Positions 1-8,036 of a stretch of DNA of 64,000 nucleotides are shown here, in pieces. Both the position numbers and the translations under genes were made by a program. The stretch covers positions 1-64,000 of the forward strand of contig NZ_LIQR01000114.1 of assembly GCF_001418575.1 (NCBI RefSeq), written 5' to 3'. The notes under the pieces were generated by a model, which made no database searches, had not been told where the DNA came from, and saw nothing but the letters and a program-made list of their open reading frames with translations. How positions within the stretch are numbered: position 1 is the first letter of the stretch; each line of letters opens with the position of its first letter. The DNA comes from Peterkaempfera griseoplana (GTDB taxonomy: Bacteria > Actinomycetota > Actinomycetes > Streptomycetales > Streptomycetaceae).

Positions 1-171
1 TCTGCTGACCGCGGTGGTGCCGGGAGCCAAGGGCGTCGCGAAGGGCGTAGAGATCGCCGATGGTGGCCTCCTCGGCGAAGCGGGCCAGGAGCCGGCGAAC
101 GGTGCGGTCGTCACCGCCCCGGACAGCCTCGGCGATGGCTTCGACCAGGGCCGACTGCCCACTCGGCGTCA
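1..171 (-). CDS. hypothetical protein, N-terminal part (cut by window edge)
   Basis: This reading frame runs off the left edge, so only the first 57 codons are seen. It starts at a GTG preceded by a good ribosome-binding site (GGGAGGT, 6 bases upstream). The visible protein is a short amphipathic helical segment (VEAIAEAVRGGDDRTVRRLLARFAEEATIGDLYALRDAL). No family is recognised. Codon use with GC-rich third positions and the strong ribosome-binding site support it as real. It could be a short helical protein or the N-terminus of something larger. Confidence 0.5.
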
Positions 172-1022
172 CGGACGCACCTCCCAGCTCTTCCCCAGCA
201 GCCTCCTGCGCGGTGCCCCACGCCTTCCGCTGGGCGCGGCGACGGCCGGGGGCGCCGCCACGGCACCAGGAAGATTACCTGCTGGCCCGACACGCCAAAA
301 TCTATACCCGCCGAAGTAGACATAGCTTCCGTGCGGGGTTAGTGTTTCTCTCGTAGACAGCAGTCGGCGAGACCGGCCAGACACGAACTGGCCGGGTAGT
401 TGGACAGAAGTTCGCAGTACGGTCCGGCAGTGGAGCACCGAAGCCAGGAGTTACAGGTCGGCGACGGGGCTGACTGCCGGACCAGGCGGCCCGCAGGTAT
501 CAGGGGCCGCCGATCAGCAACACCCTCGGCAGTGCACCGTTCCGTGGTGCACTGCCGGCAGCCGCAGAAGAGGCAGGATCTCGGCAAAGGCGTCCAGGCT
601 GCGGCGCGCGTGCCGAGAACTCGTGGCAGTGCGGTTCCGAGCCAGTGAAAGCCCACAGGCGACGGGGTCGGCTGCCGGACCGGTGAACCCTCACGGACAC
701 CGGGCAAAGGATGCGGTTCAGCAAGCGCCGCACCTGCAGTACCCGTTGAAAGATCAGTCCAGAGGATGAATGGAGGGCGGAAACGCCATCAGGATCGCCC
801 GGCCCGTGAAGTCCTGCCCGGGCGGACACCGCAGACCCCAACGCAAGGACGGTGGTTTCCGGTCACGCATACGCGATCCCCGCACGCCCCCTCGCCTGGG
901 GCGGTGCGACAGTAGAGGACCGGCTCAGACCGGTGGATGGTGTAATTCCCCTTCGGGGCCCCGGAGCCGACCAGGCACCGGGGCCCCTCGACGCGTTCTC
1001 CACGAGAACCCAGAGAGGTGCA
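172..1022. other. gene-poor stretch
   Basis: About 850 bases lie between the edge gene and the MerR regulator. Several overlapping frames are open here because of the high GC content, but none combines a ribosome-binding site, consistent codon bias and a recognisable protein. I see no gene in it. Confidence 0.4.
948..958 (+). promoter_or_regulatory. small UUCG-type hairpin upstream of the MerR gene
   Basis: CCCCTTCGGGG can form a tight tetraloop hairpin and is followed by a GGGGCCCC palindrome. It lies about 65 bases before the MerR start, probably in its 5' leader. A regulatory role is inference only. Confidence 0.25.
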
Positions 1023-1370
1023 GTGACCAGTCCGACCAGCCCCCGCACACCCGACAAACTCGACGACGACGACTACCCCGCCTACACCATGGGCCGCGCC
1101 GCCGAGATGACCGGCACCACCCCCGCCTTCCTACGAGCCCTGGGCGAACACCGCCTCATCACCCCGCTGCGCTCCGAAGGCGGCCACCGCCGCTACTCCC
1201 GCTACCAACTGCGCCTCGCCCAGCGCGCCCGGGACCTCGTCGGCCAAGGCACCCCCATCGAGGCCGCCTGCCGCATCATCATCCTCGAGGACCAACTCGA
1301 AGAAGCACTGCGCATCAACACAGAACTGCGCCGGCACGCCGGGGAGCCGAAGCCGGAAGCGGACACCTGA
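1023..1370 (+). CDS. MerR-family transcriptional regulator
   Basis: A 115-residue protein with an N-terminal MerR-type winged helix-turn-helix (YTMGRAAEMTGTTPAFLRAL, then the wing LRSEGGHRRYSRYQL) at about residues 20-85, followed by a short helix (ACRIIILEDQLEEALRINTEL) that should form the dimerisation coiled coil. No C-terminal ligand-binding domain is present, as in small HspR-like MerR proteins of actinomycetes. The GTG start is preceded by GAGAGG, and the protein aligns with MerR proteins only from this point, so the longer upstream frame is not used. The target is unknown; it could act on its own promoter, where a small hairpin is seen. Confidence 0.85.
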   Translation: MTSPTSPRTPDKLDDDDYPAYTMGRAAEMTGTTPAFLRALGEHRLITPLRSEGGHRRYSRYQLRLAQRARDLVGQGTPIEAACRIIILEDQLEEALRINTELRRHAGEPKPEADT

Positions 1371-1611
1371 CCTCTGCCCCGCCCCCGAGACCGGGCCTCC
1401 ACCCGACGGGCCACTCCCGGACCGCAAAGAGCGAACGCATCAGCGGAAACACCGGGCCGCCCTTCACCGCGCACATCCCACGACAGCCCCACCAGACAGG
1501 TCGTCTCGTCGAGGCCGCCAGCGGTGCAACCAGTGGATCAACGGCGGCGCCATCAACTCGTGATGCCTACGGTTGAGACAGGAGGGGGTGCCCGGTCCGA
1601 GGGAGACCGCC

Positions 1612-2913
1612 ATGGAGCATGATCGGCTCGACATGGGTGAAACCCTCGCCGCAGCCGAGGACGCGGCGCCCGTGGAGTCCATCGATGTGGTCGCCCGCAA
1701 TCTGCGGGAGCGGTTCGCTGCCAGGGAGGTGTCGTTCCTGTTCCTCGACGTCACGGGCCAGCAGGTGGTGCGGTTCGTCGGGGAAGCCACACCGTCCAGG
1801 GACCGCGCCCAGCAGATTCCTCTGGCCGACAGCCTTTACGAGCAGGTACTACGCACGCAGCAGCTGACACGGGCACCCGCCAGCGGACAGAGAGAGCGGG
1901 TGATCGCCCCGGTCACGAACCGGGGCGACACCGTCGGCGTGCTGGAGCTGACGCTGCCCGAGGCCACCGACGAGGTACTGGAGCAGGTCGGCGAGGCCGC
2001 CCACGCGCTGGCGTACATCATCGTCACCGACCGCCGGTTCACCGACCTCTACCACTGGGGGCGGCGCACCACGCCGATGAGTCTGGCCGCCGAGATCCAG
2101 CACCAGCTCCTGCCGTCGGCCAGTTGCTGCGAAGCCGCCCAGTTCACCGTCGCCGCAGGCCTGGTGTCGTCCGACAGCATCGGCGGCGATACCTACGACT
2201 ACTCTCTCGATCGCGACACGCTCCACCTGTCCATCACCGACGCCATGGGCCACGACCTCGACTCCGCCCTGCTGGCGACCCTCCTGGTCAGCGCCTCCCG
2301 CAGCGCCCGCCGGGCCGGGTGCGACCTGGCCGAACAGGCACGGAAGACCAACAAGGCCATCCTGGACCACGCCAGCGAAGCCCTGGCCACCGGCCAGATG
2401 CTGCGCATTCGCCTGGACGGCACCCGCACCGAGCTCGTCAACGCGGGCCATCCTTGGCCTCTACGCCTGCGCGACGGCCAGGTGAAGGAAGAGTCCATGA
2501 ACATCGACTTGGCCTTCGGAGTCTCCTCGGCCACCACCTACCGCGTGCAGCACCTCGACCTGCGCCCCGGTGATCGCATCGTGTTCTACACCGACGGCAT
2601 GAGGGAACGGCAAGCCGAGACCCTCGACCTGCCCGCCCTCATTCGCAATACCGCGTCCGACCATCCCCGCGACGTCGTGCGGGCACTGTCCGGCGCAGTT
2701 ATCGACGCATGCGGCGGCCACCTGAGGATGACGCCACCGTCCTGTGCCTGGACTGGCACGGAGCGAATTTGGGTGGCCGCCACCCACGCGCAGGAGCTGA
2801 CACGTCCCCGCTCTTCGGCATCTCCAAGTCCGCTGCCGACCGAATCGTTGACCACACCGGCATGTTGCTCGCCCTCAGGCAGCGGTAGCGGTGCCACAAG
2901 AGCACCATCCTGA
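1612..2913 (+). CDS. GAF-domain PP2C (SpoIIE/RsbU-type) protein phosphatase, C-terminus frameshifted
   Basis: Residues about 20-140 form a GAF-like sensor and about 165-370 a SpoIIE/RsbU phosphatase domain. The metal-binding motifs GGDTYDY and DAMGHD are intact. Such phosphatases dephosphorylate anti-anti-sigma proteins in partner-switching stress pathways. The ATG at 1612 has GAGGGAG upstream; a TTG at 1573 would only add unrelated residues. Near 2722-2730 the expected ending DDATVLCLDWHG appears in another frame, so one base seems lost just before the final metal-binding Asp pair. The annotated tail (after about residue 375) is therefore out-of-frame sequence reading over an IS remnant. The protein may be inactive or reduced. 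Confidence 0.8.
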   Translation: MEHDRLDMGETLAAAEDAAPVESIDVVARNLRERFAAREVSFLFLDVTGQQVVRFVGEATPSRDRAQQIPLADSLYEQVLRTQQLTRAPASGQRERVIAPVTNRGDTVGVLELTLPEATDEVLEQVGEAAHALAYIIVTDRRFTDLYHWGRRTTPMSLAAEIQHQLLPSASCCEAAQFTVAAGLVSSDSIGGDTYDYSLDRDTLHLSITDAMGHDLDSALLATLLVSASRSARRAGCDLAEQARKTNKAILDHASEALATGQMLRIRLDGTRTELVNAGHPWPLRLRDGQVKEESMNIDLAFGVSSATTYRVQHLDLRPGDRIVFYTDGMRERQAETLDLPALIRNTASDHPRDVVRALSGAVIDACGGHLRMTPPSCAWTGTERIWVAATHAQELTRPRSSASPSPLPTESLTTPACCSPSGSGSGATRAPS

Positions 2914-2973
2914 TTGTGGAGCAGCACCCTGGTGCCCACACACAACCACAGCATCGCCGAGCAGGTGTACGCA
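2809..2973 (+). pseudogene. IS5-family transposase remnant
   Basis: In one frame the DNA reads FGISKSAADRIVDHTGMLLAL. Then, after a stop and a one-base shift, it reads TLVPTHNHSIAEQ. Both are typical consecutive pieces of Streptomyces IS5-type DDE transposases (a helix before the catalytic core, then the DGTLVPT strand). The fragment has a stop codon and a frameshift and lacks both ends. It directly follows, and overlaps in another frame, the damaged end of the SpoIIE phosphatase gene, so insertion and later decay may have damaged that gene. Confidence 0.7.
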
Positions 2974-3085
2974 GTTCCACCTGACCCCGGGGGCTTGCTC
3001 CCGGTGACGGTCGTGGCGCCCGAATGTGAGACGGCCGTCGACTGATCCTTCGGATTGTCGAGATCACGAAGGGGAGATCAGCACA

Positions 3086-3268
3086 ATGACCCCACCCGAC
3101 AGTCTGCCGTTCGCCGTCCGCCCTGGAGCGCGGAGCACTTCGGGAGTACCGGTCGTCGTGGAGATCGGGGCAGGTACCCGGGGCGAGCGACCACTTGGCG
3201 ATGGCGAGTCTCGGCCGGTCGTTGAGTTTTGCCGCTTCCTGGGCTTGTCCCCGTACCTACCGCCATAA
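3086..3268 (+). CDS. small hypothetical protein
   Basis: A 60-residue frame starting at an ATG preceded by GGGGAG. It sits just upstream of the kinase gene. No family, signal peptide or membrane segment is recognised. The ribosome-binding site is the only support, so it could be spurious. Confidence 0.3.
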   Translation: MTPPDSLPFAVRPGARSTSGVPVVVEIGAGTRGERPLGDGESRPVVEFCRFLGLSPYLPP

Positions 3269-3318
3269 TCGCGTGAGGCCGACTGCGCGGAGGCTCGGCT
3301 CTTCGGGGAGGTCCGCTG

Positions 3319-6300
3319 GTGAAGGCTTTGGAGCCGGATGATCCGGTGAACGTGGGGCCATACCGGATCACGGCGCGGCTTGGTGTTGGAGGGATGGGGC
3401 GTGTCTACCTCGGCGAGTCAAGGGCTGGGCGGGCGGTCGCCGTCAAGGTGGTGCGGTCCGAGTTAGCGGCGGATCAGGAGTTCCGTCGCCGGTTCGCCCG
3501 CGAGGTTGCCGCAGCCCGGCGTGTCAGCGGGGCCTTCACCGCCCCTGTGCTCGCGGCCGACCCGGACGGTGAGCCGCCGTGGCTGGCTACCCAGTACATA
3601 CCCGGCCCGTGCCTGGCCGATGTGGTCAGCACACACGGTCCTCTGCCCGAGAGCGCGGTCCGGGCACTCGGGGCTGGCCTCCTGGAGGCCGTCGATGCGA
3701 TCCACTCCGCCGGTGTCGTGCACCGCGACCTGAAGCCGTCGAACGTTCTGATCGCGGAGGACGGGCCGCGGGTCATCGACTTCGGCATATCGTCGGCCGC
3801 CGAGTTGAGCGCGATCACCCGCGCTGGATCCGTCGTCGGTACGCCCGGGTTCATGTCACCCGAGCAGTTGCTCGGTGAGTCGATCGGTACGGCGAGCGAT
3901 GTCTTCTCTCTGGGCGCCTTGCTGGTGTACGCGGCCACCGGTGAGGGCGCGTTCGGGCAAGGACCTGCCCATGCGCTGATGTACCGCATCGTCCACGAGG
4001 AGCCGGATCTTCACGCCGTACCCGAGCTCTTGAGGGCACCACTGGCCGGCTGCCTGGCCAAGGACCCGAGCGCGCGGCCCGACGTATCGTCTCTGCTCGC
4101 CCTCCTGGCACCGTCCGAGCCCCTGGGTCCGCACAACCCGTCCTGGCCGCCACCGACCGTCGTCGCGACTCTGTCTACCCATGCTGCTCCCACCATGACC
4201 GCCCCCGGCAAGAACAGTGCAGAGCGAGGTGCGAGGGCTCTGTTCGCCGGCCGTATCCGCCTCGGCCGGATCCTGGGCTTCGGGCGCCATCCCTCGGCTC
4301 CAGTCGGCCCCGCGGAGATGGCGGGGCAGCCAGCGGTTCGGCAGTCGGCGCAGGCTGCAGCGTCCCGCTCGGCGCGGCCCGCGCCGACGCCCACCCGGCC
4401 GGCCTCCGCGCCGCGTGCTCCAGTACCCGAGGCGTTCACGCTCGAGGCCTCCGCCTCGCTCCTCGACTGCATCGTGCATGGCGACCGCACCCTGGCCGTG
4501 ACCGTCGCAAACGAGGCGACCGACCCAATCGTCTGGGACCTTGCGGAACGCAAGTTGCTCAGAGTGCTGAAGGGCAATCAAGGCCCCGTTCGAGGGTTGT
4601 CCTGCGCACGTGTGGACGGCAGGAGCGTCGCCGTCACGGCCAGCATGGACAACACCATTCGCGTATGGGACCTGCAGTCCGGGGCCGTGCTGCGCACCAT
4701 CGAGCATCCCTCGCATCCGATCTTCGCCGACGAGGTGCGCTGCGGCGAACTCGACGGACGGCCCGTGGTGCTCGCCGTGTTCCGCGGCGACGGCGCGGTG
4801 CACACCTTCGAGCTTGAGAGCGGCACCGAGATCGAATCACTGGGGCATCGCATCGATGCGAACCGAGTGGATTCCCTGCGGTGCATCACGATGGCGGACG
4901 GCCGCTCCGTGGTGCTGACGTTCGGGTCCGGAAAACACGTGGGCGTCTGGGATCTCCGCACGAGGGAGCGCATCGCCGACCTGGATGCGCCGCTGCAAGA
5001 GGCGTGGGCCGCAGTATTCGCCGAGGTCCACGGGCGTCCGGTAGTCCTGGCCGGTGGACGAGGCCCAGGTCGGGAAGTACTGCACGTCTGGGACTTGGCC
5101 GCGTCTGGTGGTCCGACGCTCTGCTCCCTGCAGACTGGTGGCGACATCTGGGATGCCGCCACGGCGTCGGTGGATGGGCGGCCCGTCGCCGTCACGGTCG
5201 GTCATGCAGGGGTGCAGGTATGGGACCTGGACACTCTCAGTCTGGTGGCAGATCTCACGCTTCCCGACAACGCCCAGTTCGTCGGGAAGCTCCTGTGCAC
5301 GCACCTGCACGGCCATCCGTGCGCCGTGCTGGCCACAGACGCGGGCACCCTGCGCGTCCTGCCGTTGGCAGGCGAACTCCGGGCGCCGAACTGGCCGGCG
5401 ACCACTCGAGCACCAGCCACCAGTGCGGGCGCGACCCCACAGCCGCTGCGCCCGGCCTTCGTGCAGTCATCGAGCGGCGGTGCGCGCGTATCCGCCCGCA
5501 TCACCGCACGGCACACGCTGACCGAGCCTGGCCCGCAGTTCTCGGCACTGACCTGCACGGTTGTGGGCGGCCGCCCCCTTGCTGTGATCGCGACCCGGGA
5601 GGGACTGCGGATCTGGGATGTGGCGACCGGCTCCCATCTCGGCCTGTTGATCGAGGGCTACCGGTTTCAGACGGTGGCACTGGCCTGCGGAACCCTGCGG
5701 GGCCGTCCGATCGCTGTAGCCGGCGACGACGACGGAATGGTGCGCGTCTGGGACCTCGAACGCCACCAGGAGCGGATGGCCCTGCAGTGCCAGAAACGCG
5801 GTGTCCTCTCCATCGCCTGCACCACCCTTGAAGGCCGGACACTGGCCGTCGTCGGCGGCAGGGACGACGTGGTTCGAGTCTGGGATCTGGCCGTACAGAA
5901 GCAAATCGCCTCCTTCGGCGTCCGGGACGTGGTGTCGCTCGAGGTCGCCCACATCGACGGTCAGTCCGTCGTCCTGGCCGGTGACGAAGACGGCCGACTG
6001 AGCCTGTGGGACCTGGCATCCGCAAGCCCTCGCATGGCCACGCTGCGCAGCGCGAGCGGGCCAGTCGAGTCGATCGCCTGGGCCGACACCCCCCAGGGCC
6101 CCGTAGCCGTGCTGGGCGGTCCCCTGACCCATCTGTGGGACCTGACCACCCTGCAGCGCATCGGCTCCCTCGGCGACGGCCGGGACTACCCCCACGCCGC
6201 CTGCTGCACGTTGGTCGAGGACTGGTCGCTCACGATGGTGGCGACCCGTCAAGGGCAACTGAAAATCTGGGACCTAGCGTCCCGGCACCTGATCGGGCAG

Positions 6301-6447
6301 GAATCCTTCCTCGTCGAGGAGGCGGCCTCCAACCAGGACCTGCGTGCGGTGGCAGCAATTCCCCGGCGGCTCGGCGCGATCCTGGTCGCTGCCCGGGCCG
6401 ACGGAATCGTCGGCACCTTTGACCTCACCCTGGAACCCAACCACTAG
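3319..6447 (+). CDS. Ser/Thr protein kinase with C-terminal WD40 propeller (copy 1)
   Basis: A 1042-residue Hanks-type kinase. The kinase domain covers about residues 12-268: glycine loop LGVGGMGRVY (21-30), catalytic Lys43 in AVKVV, HRDLKPSN at 135-142, DFG at 154-156, and GTPGFMSPEQ. An Ala/Pro-rich linker (about 270-370) has no evident membrane helix, so the protein should be cytosolic. Residues 375-1040 hold many WD-type blades ending in VWDL or IWDL, probably more than one propeller. The GTG start has GGGGAGG 7 bases upstream. A convergent paralogue lies at 8037-11267. The stop codon TAG lies exactly at the left end of the inserted IS and is preserved. The substrate is unknown; the propeller probably selects partners. 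Confidence 0.95.
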   Translation: MKALEPDDPVNVGPYRITARLGVGGMGRVYLGESRAGRAVAVKVVRSELAADQEFRRRFAREVAAARRVSGAFTAPVLAADPDGEPPWLATQYIPGPCLADVVSTHGPLPESAVRALGAGLLEAVDAIHSAGVVHRDLKPSNVLIAEDGPRVIDFGISSAAELSAITRAGSVVGTPGFMSPEQLLGESIGTASDVFSLGALLVYAATGEGAFGQGPAHALMYRIVHEEPDLHAVPELLRAPLAGCLAKDPSARPDVSSLLALLAPSEPLGPHNPSWPPPTVVATLSTHAAPTMTAPGKNSAERGARALFAGRIRLGRILGFGRHPSAPVGPAEMAGQPAVRQSAQAAASRSARPAPTPTRPASAPRAPVPEAFTLEASASLLDCIVHGDRTLAVTVANEATDPIVWDLAERKLLRVLKGNQGPVRGLSCARVDGRSVAVTASMDNTIRVWDLQSGAVLRTIEHPSHPIFADEVRCGELDGRPVVLAVFRGDGAVHTFELESGTEIESLGHRIDANRVDSLRCITMADGRSVVLTFGSGKHVGVWDLRTRERIADLDAPLQEAWAAVFAEVHGRPVVLAGGRGPGREVLHVWDLAASGGPTLCSLQTGGDIWDAATASVDGRPVAVTVGHAGVQVWDLDTLSLVADLTLPDNAQFVGKLLCTHLHGHPCAVLATDAGTLRVLPLAGELRAPNWPATTRAPATSAGATPQPLRPAFVQSSSGGARVSARITARHTLTEPGPQFSALTCTVVGGRPLAVIATREGLRIWDVATGSHLGLLIEGYRFQTVALACGTLRGRPIAVAGDDDGMVRVWDLERHQERMALQCQKRGVLSIACTTLEGRTLAVVGGRDDVVRVWDLAVQKQIASFGVRDVVSLEVAHIDGQSVVLAGDEDGRLSLWDLASASPRMATLRSASGPVESIAWADTPQGPVAVLGGPLTHLWDLTTLQRIGSLGDGRDYPHAACCTLVEDWSLTMVATRQGQLKIWDLASRHLIGQESFLVEEAASNQDLRAVAAIPRRLGAILVAARADGIVGTFDLTLEPNH

Positions 6448-6461
6448 GGCCTGTTTCAAAA
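6444..6461 (+). repeat. left terminal inverted repeat of the IS
   Basis: CTAGGGCCTGTTTCAAAA. It includes the TAG stop codon of the upstream kinase and is the exact reverse complement of 7895-7912. Confidence 0.85.
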
Positions 6462-6480
6462 GCTTGCTTCGAGTGAGCGG

Positions 6481-6918
6481 TCAGTCGGCGGTGAGGATGT
6501 CGGAAAGGCTCACGGCGGGGCGCCCAAGCATTGCTGTCAGCACGCGCTGCTGGCGCTCGGTCAAAGAGGCAACGAAGATCACTGCGTCAGCATTGGCCTG
6601 GTCACAGGCCTGGGCCACCTCGCGGACCTTTCCGTAGCTCAGCAAAGTCCGCGACGAGTAGGGCAGACCCATCTTCTGGACCCCGCCGTCCGAGACGCCT
6701 CGTCGCTGCACAATCTGCACGACGACCCGAGCGCCCCGCGCTGTCAGTTCTACGGCTGCCGACGCCATGAGCGTTTCGAAGTCCTTCTGCTTTGCCGAGA
6801 AGTAGCCGACCAGGACCACATCAGCCCCCGCAGCCGTGAGCTGCGAGGACTGGCGCCGGGCCCGCTCCGGCGGCACGCGGCGAGCAATGCGGCGGTCGCG
6901 CCTTCTGGGCTGATGCAT
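6481..6918 (-). CDS. HflX N-terminal-like domain protein, IS passenger
   Basis: A 145-residue protein. After a basic N-terminus (MHQPRRRDRRIARR) it resembles the N-terminal domain of the ribosome-associated GTPase HflX: ADVVLVGYFSAKQ, GVSDGGVQKMGLPYSSRTLLSYGKV, and FVASLTERQQRVLTAMLGRP. The G domain (Walker A and later motifs) is absent, and the protein stops at the equivalent of the domain boundary, so it is a stand-alone domain and not a GTPase. It lies wholly inside the inverted repeats of the IS, downstream of the transposase and on the same strand. It may be a passenger influencing translation or frameshifting, but that is speculation. It could also be a captured gene fragment. Confidence 0.65.
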   Translation of the reverse strand: MHQPRRRDRRIARRVPPERARRQSSQLTAAGADVVLVGYFSAKQKDFETLMASAAVELTARGARVVVQIVQRRGVSDGGVQKMGLPYSSRTLLSYGKVREVAQACDQANADAVIFVASLTERQQRVLTAMLGRPAVSLSDILTAD

Positions 6919-6991
6919 GGACCACAGGCTAGAAGCCTGGCCACCTGCAGCGATACCACGTTTCTCGTGGGCCGAGGGTCGGCCAGGAAGA

Positions 6992-7866
6992 TCAGAGCCA
7001 CTCGTTGATGACGGCGATCGTGACGGTGGCCTCGTAGCGGACGGCCAGCTTGTCGTACCTGGTGGCCACCGCTCGATGGCGCTTGAGGCGGTTGATCCCA
7101 CACTCGACCGCGTGGCGCTCGCGGTAGTCGGCCTTGTCGAACTTTGGCGGGCGGCCGCCGCGAGCGCCCAGCTTCTTGCGGTTGCGGATCTGGTCGGACT
7201 TCTCCGGGATCGTGCAGCGGATCCCACGTCTGCGCAGGTAGTCGCGGTTGGCTCGCGACCCGTAAGCCTTGTCTGCCCGCACCCGACCCGGTCGCCGGCG
7301 CGGCCTGCCAACGCCGGCCCGAGGCACCCGGATGCGCTCCAGGACGGGCTGGAACTGGGGACTGTCGTGCCGCTGACCGGCGGTGACCAGGAAGGAAAGT
7401 GGTTTTTGGCCGTGCTCGACCGCCAGGTGCACCTTCGTCGTCAGTCCACCGCGTGAGCGTCCGAGCCCGTGGTCGGCGGGCTCGACTGCGACTCCGCCTG
7501 GTTTGTCCTGCTGCAGGTCCCCCTTTTACGAGCGCCCGCCGCATGCTGATGCGCCCGCGCGACCGTGGAGTCCACGCTCACGTCCCAGATGATCAGGCCC
7601 TTCGCGTCAGCCTCGGCCTGCAACTGGGAGAGGATCCGACTCCAGGTGCCGTCGCGCTGCCAGCGCCGGAAGAGCCCGTAAACGGTCTCCCACTCACCGT
7701 AGCGGGCGGGAACGTCTCGCCAGGGCGCACCGGTCCGCGTCCGCCAGCGTATGCCGTTGATCAGCTGCCGCTTCGACCAGACCGGAGGCCGCCCCGGCTT
7801 CTTGCCTACCGGCAACAGCGGCTCCAGCCTGGCCCATTGCTCGCTCGTCAGATCCCCACGTCCCAC
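6992..7866 (-). CDS. IS5-family transposase made by programmed frameshift
   Basis: Two overlapping frames encode one DDE transposase. The first (7866-7441) starts [19 protein letters not shown] and contains WRYG-type helices and the first catalytic Asp in DVSVDST. The second (ending at 6992) contains [17 protein letters not shown], the second Asp in RADKAYGS, and the catalytic Glu in [16 protein letters not shown]. They join in phase if the ribosome slips by -1 at the A4G5 run at 7519-7527 (AAAAGGGGG on the coding strand), a usual feature of this IS group. The ATG lies about 30 bases inside the right inverted repeat. All catalytic residues seem intact, so the element may be active. Confidence 0.88.
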
Positions 7867-7894
7867 GAGTGGATCATGACAGACCTTGATCCAC

Positions 7895-7912
7895 TTTTGA
7901 AACAGGCCCTAG
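7895..7912 (-). repeat. right terminal inverted repeat of the IS
   Basis: TTTTGAAACAGGCCCTAG is the exact reverse complement of 6444-6461. It marks the outer end on the transposase-start side. Confidence 0.85.
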
Positions 7913-8036
7913 TACTCCAGTGGCGGTTCTCCAGCAGCAGCGACTCCAGTTCCGCCGCCCACCAGACGGCCTCGACATCTGACTTCACAACCGACCAACA
8001 CCGCATGGGCCGGGAACGCCCGTGCCGTGGGCGAGC

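Larger units (their letters stand above)
6444..7912. mobile_element. IS5-family (IS427-like) element with passenger gene
   Basis: A 1.47 kb element bounded by perfect 18-base inverted copies, CTAGGGCCTGTTTCAAAA at the left and its complement at the right. The outer CTAG (or TA) is probably the duplicated target, so the terminal repeats proper are GGGCCTGTTTCAAAA. It carries a transposase in two overlapping frames and, between the transposase stop and the left end, an additional 145-codon gene with an HflX-like domain. A typical member of this group is only about 0.85 kb, so the extra 0.5 kb is passenger DNA. It is inserted exactly between the 3' ends of two convergent paralogous kinase genes. 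Confidence 0.85.

Noticed and set aside
6992-7866. Two separate genes for the two transposase halves
   Set aside because: Catalytic residues are split between them, and a slippery run joins them in phase, so one frameshifted product is more likely.
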